Positions 1 to 6,649 of a stretch of DNA of 12,510 nucleotides are shown here, piece after piece; within the stretch, counting starts at the first letter, position 1, and each line of letters opens with the position of its first letter. A program made the translations under genes and the position numbers. Source of the stretch: JAENVT01 sp031412355 (GTDB lineage Bacteria; Actinomycetota; Acidimicrobiia; Acidimicrobiales; Ilumatobacteraceae); contig JANOCR010000192.1 of the NCBI GenBank assembly GCA_031412355.1, positions 1 to 12,510 on the forward strand, written 5' to 3'. The notes beneath the pieces are model-generated. The model was not told where the DNA came from, ran no database searches, and saw only the letters and a program-made list of their open reading frames with translations.

Positions 1-73
1 TCGAGCGCGCCAGGGCCCGGAAATAGGCACCATGTTTGGCACCTTTCGACCGATCCTGGCCCCGACAACGGCG

Positions 74-109
74 AAGGCCCCGCCTCAGATGTGCTCTGAG
101 CAGGGCCTT
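74..109 (-). terminator. Long hairpin downstream of tRNA-Val, probable terminator
   Basis: Bases 74-80 (AAGGCCC) pair with 103-109 (GGGCCTT), and inside them 84-89 (CTCAGA) pair with 95-100 (TCTGAG), leaving a 5-base apical loop. The hairpin begins 2 bases past the CCA end of the tRNA on the minus strand, the usual place for a terminator. There is no real U-run after the stem on the minus strand, and only TTT after it on the plus strand. It could therefore be a weak, bidirectional or processing hairpin. Confidence 0.55.
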
Positions 110-111
110 TG

Positions 112-188
112 TGGTGGGCGTGACGGGGCTCGAACCCGGGACCTCTACCGTGTCATGGTAGCACTCTAACCAACTGAGCTACACGCCC
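112..188 (-). tRNA. tRNA-Val (anticodon GAC), CCA encoded
   Basis: The minus strand folds as a full cloverleaf. The acceptor stem GGGCGTG (188-182) pairs with CACGCCC (122-116), followed by discriminator A and an encoded CCA (115-112). The anticodon stem CTACC/GGTAG encloses the loop ATGACAC, which gives T33 and anticodon GAC and so reads valine codon GUC. The T arm carries GGTTCGAGCC, and the D arm carries AGCTCAGTTGG. The gene begins 23 bp after the hemW stop with no hairpin between, so it may be co-transcribed with hemW or use its own promoter at the hemW 3' end. Confidence 0.96.
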
Positions 189-201
189 GTGTAGGAGCGA
201 A

Positions 202-207
202 AGACTA
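202..207 (-). promoter_or_regulatory. Possible -10 box (TAGTCT) for tRNA-Val
   Basis: TAGTCT on the minus strand fits the actinobacterial TANNNT -10 pattern and lies 13 bases before the mature tRNA 5' end, giving a short leader of about 7 bases as is common for tRNA genes. No good -35 hexamer is seen at 17-18 bp, so this is a tentative call. Confidence 0.3.
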
Positions 208-211
208 TCAG

Positions 212-1276
212 TCAGCGCAACCGCAGCGACACTTCGTTAGCCAGCAGGCGGCCCCTGCGGGTCAGTCGAACACGCTCACCATCGGTCACTACCAGGCCGT
301 CGAGACCGGCGGTGTCGAGCGCCGCGACGGGCACACCGTCGCTCATTCGCAGCGCCAGTTGCAGCCCTTCGATGCGCCGCGTGTCTTCGTCGAGGTTCTC
401 CCCTGCTGCTTCGGTCGACTCGTTGTCGCGCACCGCGGCGACGTAGCGCTCGGGCGTGCGAACGTTCCACCATCGATGGCCGTCGCGATGCGAATGGGCC
501 GCAGACCCGAAGCCTCGATAGTTGCCCTGCTGCCAGTACAGGATGTTGTGGCGGCATTCGTGGCCGGGTTCGGACCAGTTGCTGACCTCGTAGTTCGCGA
601 GCCCAGCCGATGACAGCAGGTCATCGGCCAATTCGTACTTGTCGGCCAGATCGTCGTCGTCGGGATGACGCGATGGGTCCTCCGCCAGTGGCGTGCCGGC
701 CTCGATCGTCAATGCGTACGCGGACACATGTGGCGGCCCCAGCTCGAGCACGCCGAGCAAGGTTGTGCGCCAGTCGTCGAGGCTCTCGCCCGCACCGCCG
801 TAGATGATGTCGAGGTTGAACGTCGAGATGCCGGCAGCACGAACCGCGGCGACGGCATTCGATACGTTGACGGGCACGTGGGTTCGACCTAGCGAGGCGA
901 GCACCGATGGCACCATCGATTGCACGCCGATGCTGACCCGATTCACGCCAGCAGCAGCGTAGGTCTGCATCATCTCGAGGGTCACGTCGTCGGGGTTGCA
1001 TTCGATGGTGACCTCGGCGCCGGGGGCCAACGGAACCCCGGCGAGAACCGCGGCAAGCTCAGCAGCAGGCACCCGTGTTGGAGTGCCGCCACCGACGAAG
1101 ACACTGGTGACCCACGGAAGCGACGCACGCGAGATGTCGACCTGCAATGCGTCGAGGTAGTCGTCGATCACGTGGTCGCGATCCGTCCATGTGGCGAACG
1201 CGCAGTAGTCGCAGCGATGCCGGCAGAACGGGATGTGGATGTAGACGCCGAAGGGCTCGGCGAGGTGGCCTGTCAC
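212..1276 (-). CDS. hemW: HemW, radical SAM heme chaperone (HemN-like)
   Basis: The 354-residue product matches the family's usual length. Near the N-terminus YIHIPFC is followed by the radical SAM cluster motif C18-x3-C22-x2-C25. The next position after A26 is F27, not the extra Cys of true HemN coproporphyrinogen dehydrogenases (CxxxCxxCxC), so HemW is the better name. Further family motifs are GGGTPT (62-67), ECNP (92-95), SIGVQS (115-120) and, near the C-terminal third, HNILYW followed by YRGFGSAAHS. In characterised homologues HemW binds heme and an iron-sulfur cluster and delivers heme to membrane cytochromes. The start is GTG; its G is the last base of the upstream TAG stop (TAGTG), and no Shine-Dalgarno is visible, so translation is probably coupled to the BldD-like gene. 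In many actinobacteria hemW lies between lepA and hrcA; here it lies after rsmE. Confidence 0.93.
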   Translation of the reverse strand: MTGHLAEPFGVYIHIPFCRHRCDYCAFATWTDRDHVIDDYLDALQVDISRASLPWVTSVFVGGGTPTRVPAAELAAVLAGVPLAPGAEVTIECNPDDVTLEMMQTYAAAGVNRVSIGVQSMVPSVLASLGRTHVPVNVSNAVAAVRAAGISTFNLDIIYGGAGESLDDWRTTLLGVLELGPPHVSAYALTIEAGTPLAEDPSRHPDDDDLADKYELADDLLSSAGLANYEVSNWSEPGHECRHNILYWQQGNYRGFGSAAHSHRDGHRWWNVRTPERYVAAVRDNESTEAAGENLDEDTRRIEGLQLALRMSDGVPVAALDTAGLDGLVVTDGERVRLTRRGRLLANEVSLRLR

Positions 1277-1785
1277 TACATCGGACGGAACAGCAGGTCG
1301 AGCGCATCGAGGCGCTGACCAACCTGGTCCACCGGCACGTCGAGCATCGCCGAGATCGCCCGAGTGTCGTCGCCGCGCACGGTGATGACCTTGCCGTTGA
1401 AGTCCTGGCGCTGAACCTGGATCATCTTCAGGAACCGCACCAACATCTCGAACGGCTGGCCACGCAACTGGCTCAACTTCAACAGGTCAATCGCAAGCTT
1501 CTTGCCGGCCGAGTCACCCTCGACCGGAGCCGTGATGTCTTCGCGCGGCAGCAACTGGTCGACGGGCACGTTGTAGAACTTGGCGAGTCGCTCGAGACGG
1601 GGGACCGAGATGGCCCGCTCGCCGCGTTCGTAGGCCCCAAGCACGGACGCCTTGAACTCCTCATGAGAGGTCGCTTCGACCTCCTGAAGAGACAAGCGCT
1701 TCTGCCTGCGGATGACCCGCAGACGTTCGCCTACCTTCCGGCTGTATGGAGATGCTGATACATCATCTTCATCGAACTCGCGCAT
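1276..1785 (-). CDS. bldD: BldD-like transcriptional regulator with c-di-GMP signature
   Basis: The 169-residue protein aligns by eye with Streptomyces BldD (about 167 residues). Residues ~17-80 form a Cro/CI-type helix-turn-helix with the BldD-typical GERLRVIRRQ, SLQEVE, GAYERGERA and FYNVPVDQLLP stretches. A short linker (~81-95) leads to a C-terminal domain whose QRQDFNGKVITVRGDD (125-140) fits RXD-X8-RXXD, the BldD motif that binds a c-di-GMP tetramer: R126, D128, R137 and D140 are all present. BldD itself has RGD-X8-RQDD, so the variable positions differ. In Streptomyces the ligand dimerises BldD on DNA to repress development genes; the role here is unknown. The ATG start has a good Shine-Dalgarno, GGAGGA (1802-1797), 11 bases upstream. 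The stop shares one base with hemW. The symbol denotes family membership; orthology is inferred. Confidence 0.85.
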   Translation of the reverse strand: MREFDEDDVSASPYSRKVGERLRVIRRQKRLSLQEVEATSHEEFKASVLGAYERGERAISVPRLERLAKFYNVPVDQLLPREDITAPVEGDSAGKKLAIDLLKLSQLRGQPFEMLVRFLKMIQVQRQDFNGKVITVRGDDTRAISAMLDVPVDQVGQRLDALDLLFRPM

Positions 1786-1878
1786 TGGCCCCGCTCTCCT
1801 CCGCTAATTTTCCGCCTAGCCACATTGCATCGGCAACTGTGACAGATTTGTTGAGAAATTACAACTCTCCGTGGGAAA
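1786..1878 (-). promoter_or_regulatory. bldD: AT-richer intergenic region, probable promoter of bldD-like/hemW
   Basis: This 93-bp gap between the rsmE stop and the bldD-like start is clearly richer in A+T than its surroundings, and no terminator hairpin is visible. It contains two small inverted repeats: CTGTGACAG (1837-1845, symmetric around its central G) and GTTG-N8-CAAC (1850-1865). Either could be an operator half. I could not find a match to the Streptomyces BldD box (ACnCWGnGT core) and cannot place -35/-10 hexamers with confidence. Confidence 0.45.
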
Positions 1879-2556
1879 TTAGGTCGGTTGGTTACGCTGC
1901 GTCAGCAAGATCGCCGCCGTGAGTGCCGCCGTTTCCACTCGCAGCACGTTCGCGGACAAAGACACCCTGCTGGCGACGGCGCCGAGTTCACCCTCGGTGA
2001 ACCCACCCTCGGGACCAACGAGCACGGTGTCGATCTCGTCCGCGAGGAGATCGCCGTCGGGATCGGCGATCGCGCAGTTTGCCGCAGCCGCCGCTTCGTC
2101 AAACGGCACAACGTCGAGAACGCGCGGCAACCACAGCCGCCGTGATTGCATTGCCGCCTCCCGCGCGACGCGGCGAAGACGCTCGATCTGGCGATTCGCT
2201 CGGGCGGGCTCCCATCGCACCACACTGCGCGCGCAATCGACGAACCCAATCGATGCCATACCGATCTCGGTGAGCTTCTGAACCATCCATTCCGGGCGAT
2301 CGCCCTTCGGAATCGCACTGAACACGCATGTCGGGCTTGGTGCGATTCCGCTCGTTTGCTCGGATTCCACCTCGATCCCACCGGTCGTCAACCTGGCTGT
2401 GGCCCACCCGCCCGCACCGTCGCAGATGGTGATGACATCGGAGTCGCGGACGCGCAGGACCCTGCGGAGATGGTGGTCGTCGGCGGCGGTCAGGTGCGGG
2501 TCGGCGAGCGATTCGACGAAAACGTGGGCTGCCGATCCACGCAGCAGCGGGTTCAC
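1879..2556 (-). CDS. rsmE: 16S rRNA (uracil1498-N3)-methyltransferase RsmE
   Basis: The 225-residue product belongs to the SPOUT superfamily enzyme that methylates N3 of U1498 in 16S rRNA, using S-adenosylmethionine, on the assembled 30S subunit. An N-terminal PUA-like part (residues 1-70, with HHLRRVLRVRDSD) precedes the SPOUT domain. Diagnostic motifs are KGDRPEWMVQKLTEIG (84-99), EAAMQSRR (133-140), GPEGGFTEGE (181-190) and LRVETAA (205-211), the last two forming the knotted cofactor site. The usual length is ~240, so it is complete, with a slightly shortened C-terminus. The start codon is GTG, overlapping the dnaJ stop in GTGA (2556-2553). No Shine-Dalgarno is evident, so coupled translation with dnaJ is likely. 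rsmE after hrcA-dnaJ is the standard arrangement in Actinomycetota and many Firmicutes. Confidence 0.95.
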   Translation of the reverse strand: MNPLLRGSAAHVFVESLADPHLTAADDHHLRRVLRVRDSDVITICDGAGGWATARLTTGGIEVESEQTSGIAPSPTCVFSAIPKGDRPEWMVQKLTEIGMASIGFVDCARSVVRWEPARANRQIERLRRVAREAAMQSRRLWLPRVLDVVPFDEAAAAANCAIADPDGDLLADEIDTVLVGPEGGFTEGELGAVASRVSLSANVLRVETAALTAAILLTQRNQPT

Positions 2557-3686
2557 GAGAAGGCGGATTTGATGCGCGAGAACAAGCCTTGCTCGGTGTT
2601 GCCGACCGACTCGCCGCGCGACTCGGCGTACTTCGTGAGCAGGTCAGTCTCGAACTCGCTGAGCTTGGTTGGCACCTGCACGCTGACACGTACGCGCAGA
2701 TCGCCGCGGCCGCGCCCGTGGAGCCGGTGCACGCCGCGCTGGCGAAACACAAACTCCTTGCCGGGTTGCGTGCCGGCGGGCACCGAGATCTCTTCGTCGC
2801 CGTCCAGCGTGGGCAGCAGGATCTTGGTGCCTAGCGCCGCCTGGGCAATGGAGATCGGCAGTTCGGCCACGATGTCGTCGCCATCGCGGGTGAACGTCTC
2901 GTGAGCGGCGACGCGAATGTGCACGTACAGGTCACCCGATCCCCCGCCGCGCGGGCCGACGGCCCCGCGACCGGTGAGCCGCAACGTGGACCCGGTGTCG
3001 ACGCCGGCGGGCACGTCGACCTGATACGTCTTTTGGGCAATCACCCGCCCCTCGCCACTGCACGTCGGGCACGGCGTGACGATGACCTGACCGAGGCCAC
3101 CACAACGCGGGCATGCACTAGCTGTGACCATCTGGCCGAGCATGCTCTGTCGCACGCGTTGCACCTGACCGCGTCCGTTGCACTCGGAACACGTGACGGG
3201 TTGAGTGCCGGAACCGGCACCGGATCCGTCGCAATCCTCGCAACGCAGTGCAGTGCGCACCTCGACTGCCACCGTTGCACCGAACACGGCGTCGGCGAAT
3301 GTGATGTCGGCCACGACCTCGAGGTCCTGGCCGCGCGGCGGACCAGCAGGGCCACCGCGCCCGCCACCACCGAACGGGCTGCCGCCACCTCCGAAGAATG
3401 CGTCGAACAGGTCACCGAAGCCACCTCCGGTGAACATGTCGCCGACGTTCGGTCCACCGGCGCCAGATCCGACTCCTGCGTCGCCAAAGCGGTCATAGCG
3501 CGCTCGAGTATCGGGATCGCTGAGTACCTCGTATGCCTGCGCCACTTGCTTGAAGCGGTCCTCGGCAGCCTGGTCGCCCGGTTTGGCGTCGGGGTGCAAC
3601 TCGCGAGCCTTCTGGCGGTAGGCCTTCTTGATCTCGTCGGCGGTGGCGCTGCGCGAGACGCCTAACAGTTCGTAGTAATCGGCCAC
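2553..3686 (-). CDS. dnaJ: DnaJ (type I Hsp40 co-chaperone; DnaJ2-like by context)
   Basis: The 377-residue type I J-protein stimulates DnaK ATPase and delivers unfolded clients. The J domain spans ~1-65 with catalytic H31-P32-D33. A Gly/Phe-rich linker (~70-118) follows. Next is the zinc-finger region with four CxxCxGxG repeats, starting at C149, C166, C192 and C206, all intact. The C-terminal substrate-binding domains follow. I set the start at GTG 3686 because it yields the canonical (M)ADYYELLGV N-terminus, shares one base with the hrcA TAG stop, and has GGGGAGG (3703-3697) 10 bases upstream. A reading frame continues open to 3842, but that part is antisense-like shadow within hrcA. Position behind hrcA, away from dnaK-grpE, matches the actinobacterial DnaJ2 paralogue; a second dnaJ elsewhere in the genome is expected but not visible here. 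Confidence 0.96.
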   Translation of the reverse strand: MADYYELLGVSRSATADEIKKAYRQKARELHPDAKPGDQAAEDRFKQVAQAYEVLSDPDTRARYDRFGDAGVGSGAGGPNVGDMFTGGGFGDLFDAFFGGGGSPFGGGGRGGPAGPPRGQDLEVVADITFADAVFGATVAVEVRTALRCEDCDGSGAGSGTQPVTCSECNGRGQVQRVRQSMLGQMVTASACPRCGGLGQVIVTPCPTCSGEGRVIAQKTYQVDVPAGVDTGSTLRLTGRGAVGPRGGGSGDLYVHIRVAAHETFTRDGDDIVAELPISIAQAALGTKILLPTLDGDEEISVPAGTQPGKEFVFRQRGVHRLHGRGRGDLRVRVSVQVPTKLSEFETDLLTKYAESRGESVGNTEQGLFSRIKSAFS

Positions 3687-4687
3687 TATGCAGCGCCCTC
3701 CCCGAGTCGCTTGGCGAGGCGATCGCTGACCACCTCGACGGTGGCCAGTGCTTGCGGATAGTCCATGCGGGTCGGGCCGAGGATGCCGATGGTGCCGACC
3801 TGGTCGCCGTCGACCATGACAGGGGCGACGACCACGGAGCACACGGACAGCGGCTCGACACCATGTTCTGCACCGATGGCGACCGTAAGCCCGCGATCAA
3901 GGATGTCGCGAACCAACGACACCACGACGTACTGCTGCTCGAGCGTGCGCAAGACGTTGCGCACCGTGTCGACAGCGTCGAAAGCGCGAGCCATCGACGA
4001 TGCCCCGCCGACGAACACGGACTCGTCGTTGCCGCCCTGCCGCAGCGCTGCCAGGGCCGCAGTGCACAACGAATCGACCGCAGGGTCGCCCGACGAACGC
4101 GCCACATCGGCGGCCTCGATCGAGTGACCGACCATGCCCGCCTGCAGATGCGCCGACGCGGCGGCGATGCGCAAGTCCGACGTCTCACCGTCGAGGTCGA
4201 TGTTCTGGCTGTCGATCGTGCCGTTGCTGAAGACGGCGACAACCAATGCATGCCGGGCGGAGAGCCCGACGATCTGCACGGAGCGCACGGTCGCCAATTC
4301 AGCACGCGGCCCAACGACGACCGCCGCATGTTGGGTGACTTGGGCGAGAAGATTGGTCGTCTGGTGAAGCAACTCCTCGAGGCGGCCATGGGCGGTGTCG
4401 AAGAAGTTGCCGACCCGCTGCGTCGCCAACAAGTCGAGGCGGCCGGGAGTAGTGATGTGGTCGACGAAGAACCGGTATCCCTTGTCGGTCGGCACCCGAC
4501 CGGCCGACGTGTGCGGCTGCGCCAGGTAGCCCTCCTGCTCGAGCACGGCCATCTCGTTGCGCACGGTGGCCGAACTGACCCGCACCCCCGGCAGATCGGC
4601 GATGTGCGTCGACCCCACAGGTTGGGCCGTGCTGATGTACTCCTGCACGACGGCTCGGAGAATGGAGGTCTTTCGTTCGTCGAGCAT
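3686..4687 (-). CDS. hrcA: HrcA, heat-inducible transcription repressor
   Basis: The 333-residue protein is the repressor that binds CIRCE operators of chaperone genes and depends on GroEL for activity. The N-terminal winged helix (~1-75) begins LDERKTSILRAVVQEYI and contains SSATVRNEMAVLEQEGYL (38-55) and the HTSAGRVPTDKGYRFFVD block (59-76), both hallmark HrcA stretches. The GAF-like core and C-terminus are complete, ending LAKRLGEGAA. Start is ATG with no convincing Shine-Dalgarno; the base next to the ATG already belongs to a CIRCE-like palindrome. The gene follows phr by 13 bp and overlaps dnaJ by one base. An autoregulated hrcA-dnaJ-rsmE transcript, with possible read-through from phr, is the simplest reading. 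Confidence 0.96.
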   Translation of the reverse strand: MLDERKTSILRAVVQEYISTAQPVGSTHIADLPGVRVSSATVRNEMAVLEQEGYLAQPHTSAGRVPTDKGYRFFVDHITTPGRLDLLATQRVGNFFDTAHGRLEELLHQTTNLLAQVTQHAAVVVGPRAELATVRSVQIVGLSARHALVVAVFSNGTIDSQNIDLDGETSDLRIAAASAHLQAGMVGHSIEAADVARSSGDPAVDSLCTAALAALRQGGNDESVFVGGASSMARAFDAVDTVRNVLRTLEQQYVVVSLVRDILDRGLTVAIGAEHGVEPLSVCSVVVAPVMVDGDQVGTIGILGPTRMDYPQALATVEVVSDRLAKRLGEGAA

Positions 4688-4714
4688 CTGGCAGTCCAGG
4701 TTAGCGAGTGCTAC
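4688..4714. promoter_or_regulatory. hrcA: CIRCE-like HrcA operator
   Basis: The plus strand reads CTGGCAGTC, nine spacer bases (4697-4705), then GAGTGCTAC. The consensus CIRCE is TTAGCACTC-N9-GAGTGCTAA: the right half matches 8/9 and the left 6/9, with the exact 9-base spacer. From memory, GC-rich actinobacteria often use CTGGCACTC in the left half, which differs here by one base. It abuts the hrcA ATG (4687) and runs into the last codons and stop of phr (4701-4703). The placement directly before hrcA is the strongest argument; the left half is degenerate. Confidence 0.6.
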
Positions 4715-6008
4715 CCGCTACGAGTCCGTATCGACGCAACGCTTCGGCGCGCTCGGCGGCGTGATCGACCATCTCGGCCGCGTAGGCCGGGGTGCCGAAT
4801 TCGGGAATCCAGCGCCGCACGTACTGGCCATCGGGATCGAAACGCTGGGCCTGCGCGGTCGGATTGAAGACCCGGAAGTACGGCGCTGCATCGGTGCCGG
4901 TTCCGGCCGCCCACTGCCAGCCGTGGTTGTTCGACGCCAAGTCACCATCGATCAGGTGAAGCATGAAGTGTCGGGCACCCCACTGCCACGGCAGATGCAG
5001 GTCCTTGACGAGAAAACTGGCCGCGATCATCCGCACTCGGTTGTGCATCCATCCAGTCGCCATCAACTGGCGCATACCAGCGTCGACGATCGGGAACCCG
5101 GTGTGGCCTGATGACCACGATGCGAAACGCCGACGGGCGCGTTGATCGGTGTCGGTCTGCATCGCGTCCATGCGTCGATCGAGGTTGGCCCACGCCGAAT
5201 CCGGCCGCCGGTGCAGCACGTCCGCGTAGAAATCGCGCCAGGCCAACTCCGATGAAAACGTGTCGTGGGCAGGCTCGGGCGCCAGGTCGGCGAGCATCTG
5301 GCGCGGATGCATCGCACCCCACCGGATGTCGGCCGACATCCGGCTGGTTCCCTCGATCGCGGGCAGGTCGCGTTGCCGGTCGTACTGATCGAGCGGACCA
5401 TCGACAAATGCGCTCCAGCGCGCGCCCGCTGCTGCCTCGCCGACGTGGGGTAGCTCGCACGCAGGATCAATCGTCGACGGTGTGCCGTCGCAGGCGATGG
5501 CCGGTGCACCCCGCCATTCGACATCGGGGACTTCTAGTGGTCCAGGAACCCGATACGTCCGCCAGCGTTTGAAGAACGGAGTGAACATCGCGTACGGGGT
5601 GCCGTCGTCTTTCCGCACCGATCCTGGAGCCACGACATACGGTGAGCCATGACCGATCAGCCTTCGATCGTCGGCCCGCAGGTGGTCGGCAATCGAAGCG
5701 TCGCGACGCCGCCCGTAGGGCCCGAAATCTCGGGTTACGAAAACCGAATCCGCGCCGACCTCCGATGCGAATCGAGGCACGACCATTGCCGGATCGCCAT
5801 GCCGATACACCAACGCGCCGCCCATCGCGTCGTCGAGGCTTTGCAAGGCCCGGTTCATGTATGCCCGGCGGGGCGCGCCGGCAGCCGCGAAGGCGGGGTC
5901 GATCACGAAGAGCGGTACCACGGGCAGGCCGGTCGCCGCGGCAGCCGAGAGTGCCTGGTGATCCGCCAAGCGGAGATCACGACGAAACCACATCACTACA
6001 CAGCGCAT
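4701..6008 (-). CDS. phr: Deoxyribodipyrimidine photolyase, class I (FAD-dependent)
   Basis: The 435-residue flavoprotein repairs UV-induced cyclobutane pyrimidine dimers using blue light. The N-terminal antenna domain starts with VVMWFRRDLRL (4-14); the FAD-binding helical domain fills the C-terminal half. Signature blocks are GHTGFPIVDAGMRQL (301-315), GWMHNRVRM (319-327), DGDLASNNHGWQW (354-366) and TGTDAAPYFRVFNP (370-383). W298, W341 and W364/W366 occupy the places of the electron-transfer tryptophans of E. coli photolyase. A CPD photolyase is more likely than a cryptochrome, but this cannot be proved by eye. The start ATG at 6008 is chosen because the open frame further upstream (to 6215) lies inside the divergent phosphatase and lacks family similarity. 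Only 32 bp separate it from that gene, so its promoter must overlap the phosphatase 5' end. Its 3' end carries half of a CIRCE-like site for hrcA. Confidence 0.93.
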   Translation of the reverse strand: MRCVVMWFRRDLRLADHQALSAAAATGLPVVPLFVIDPAFAAAGAPRRAYMNRALQSLDDAMGGALVYRHGDPAMVVPRFASEVGADSVFVTRDFGPYGRRRDASIADHLRADDRRLIGHGSPYVVAPGSVRKDDGTPYAMFTPFFKRWRTYRVPGPLEVPDVEWRGAPAIACDGTPSTIDPACELPHVGEAAAGARWSAFVDGPLDQYDRQRDLPAIEGTSRMSADIRWGAMHPRQMLADLAPEPAHDTFSSELAWRDFYADVLHRRPDSAWANLDRRMDAMQTDTDQRARRRFASWSSGHTGFPIVDAGMRQLMATGWMHNRVRMIAASFLVKDLHLPWQWGARHFMLHLIDGDLASNNHGWQWAAGTGTDAAPYFRVFNPTAQAQRFDPDGQYVRRWIPEFGTPAYAAEMVDHAAERAEALRRYGLVAGSTR

Positions 6009-6026
6009 ACCACCGGAAGTCTCGCC

Positions 6027-6032
6027 TACGGT
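6027..6032 (+). promoter_or_regulatory. Possible -10 box (TACGGT) for a leaderless phosphatase mRNA
   Basis: TACGGT fits TANNNT and ends 8 bases before the GTG start at 6041, so transcription would begin at or next to the start codon. There is no Shine-Dalgarno before that GTG, which agrees with a leaderless mRNA. No clear -35 element is seen. Confidence 0.35.
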
Positions 6033-6040
6033 GTGGCCTC

Positions 6041-6649
6041 GTGCCCGATCCTGTAGCCGCCGGCCCGTCGCTGATCCTGCTGGTGCGCCATGGCGCGACG
6101 GAGTGGTCGGAGAACGGGCGGCACACCGGCCGCACCGACATTCCTTTGATCGAGAAGGGTCTGCGTCAGGCCGATCGCCTGCCGCCGTTGTTGGCCACCC
6201 TGTCAGAGGGGGCACTGCCGTTGGTGTTCACCAGCCCGTTGCAGCGCTCGACCGAGACGGCGCGTCGCGCCGTACCCGGCGTCGATGCAACGGTGGTCGA
6301 CGCCCTGGCCGAGTACGACTACGGCGCCTACGAAGGACTGACGGCGGCGCAGATCGACGAGCGGCAGCCCGGCTGGAACCTGTTCGAAGATGGTTGCCCC
6401 GGTGGGGAGAGCATGCACCAGGCTGTCGCCCGTTGCGACGGCTTCATCGCCAAGCTCGAGCGCACGGCCGCCGGCCGCGCTGCGATCGTGTTCACCCACG
6501 GCCATCTCAGCCGCATCATGACCGCCCGCCTAGTCGGCCTGGCGCCCCAGGCCGGTGCGGTCCTGCAGAACGACACCGCCGCCGTAGGGATCATCGCCGA
6601 CAAGCGCGGTCGGTATGTGATCACCGGTTGGAACATCCGCGCCGATTGA
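6041..6649 (+). CDS. Histidine phosphatase family protein (phosphoglycerate mutase-like)
   Basis: The 202-residue protein belongs to the histidine phosphatase superfamily. The catalytic LVRHGATEW block gives R16-H17-G18 with the phospho-acceptor His17. Other active-site elements are R69 in SPLQRSTETA, E91 in AEYDYGAYEG, and the second histidine H153 in FTHGHLSRI. GGES (121-124) is also typical. The substrate cannot be told from sequence; small phosphorylated metabolites or sugar phosphates are usual for the family, and it need not be a mutase. The GTG at 6041 is the first sensible start upstream of the RHG strand, and the gene is divergent from phr by 32 bp. The last 120 bases overlap antisense with the 3' end of the neighbouring transporter gene, yet the C-terminus (YVITGWNIRAD) looks natural for this family. 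Confidence 0.88.
   Translation: MPDPVAAGPSLILLVRHGATEWSENGRHTGRTDIPLIEKGLRQADRLPPLLATLSEGALPLVFTSPLQRSTETARRAVPGVDATVVDALAEYDYGAYEGLTAAQIDERQPGWNLFEDGCPGGESMHQAVARCDGFIAKLERTAAGRAAIVFTHGHLSRIMTARLVGLAPQAGAVLQNDTAAVGIIADKRGRYVITGWNIRAD

Noticed and set aside
1..73. Possible 3' end of a gene at the left edge
   Set aside because: Too short to judge; it contains a GGCACC direct repeat (27-32 and 39-44) but no recognisable coding or structural signal.
1786..1878. Streptomyces-type BldD box upstream of the BldD-like gene
   Set aside because: No stretch fits the ACnCWGnGT core; the two inverted repeats present have different symmetry.
3687..3842. 52-residue N-terminal extension of DnaJ
   Set aside because: DnaJ proteins begin at the ADYYELLGV strand; the extension overlaps the hrcA coding end, and a good Shine-Dalgarno lies before GTG 3686.
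3752..4867. 371-codon plus-strand open frame antisense to hrcA and the phr 3' end
   Set aside because: It mirrors the codon structure of hrcA, which has full family similarity; the antisense product is Arg/Asp/His-rich with no family features.
6009..6215. N-terminal extension of the photolyase by 69 residues
   Set aside because: The extension lies entirely opposite the phosphatase 5' end and lacks photolyase similarity; the family begins just before the WFRRDLRL strand.
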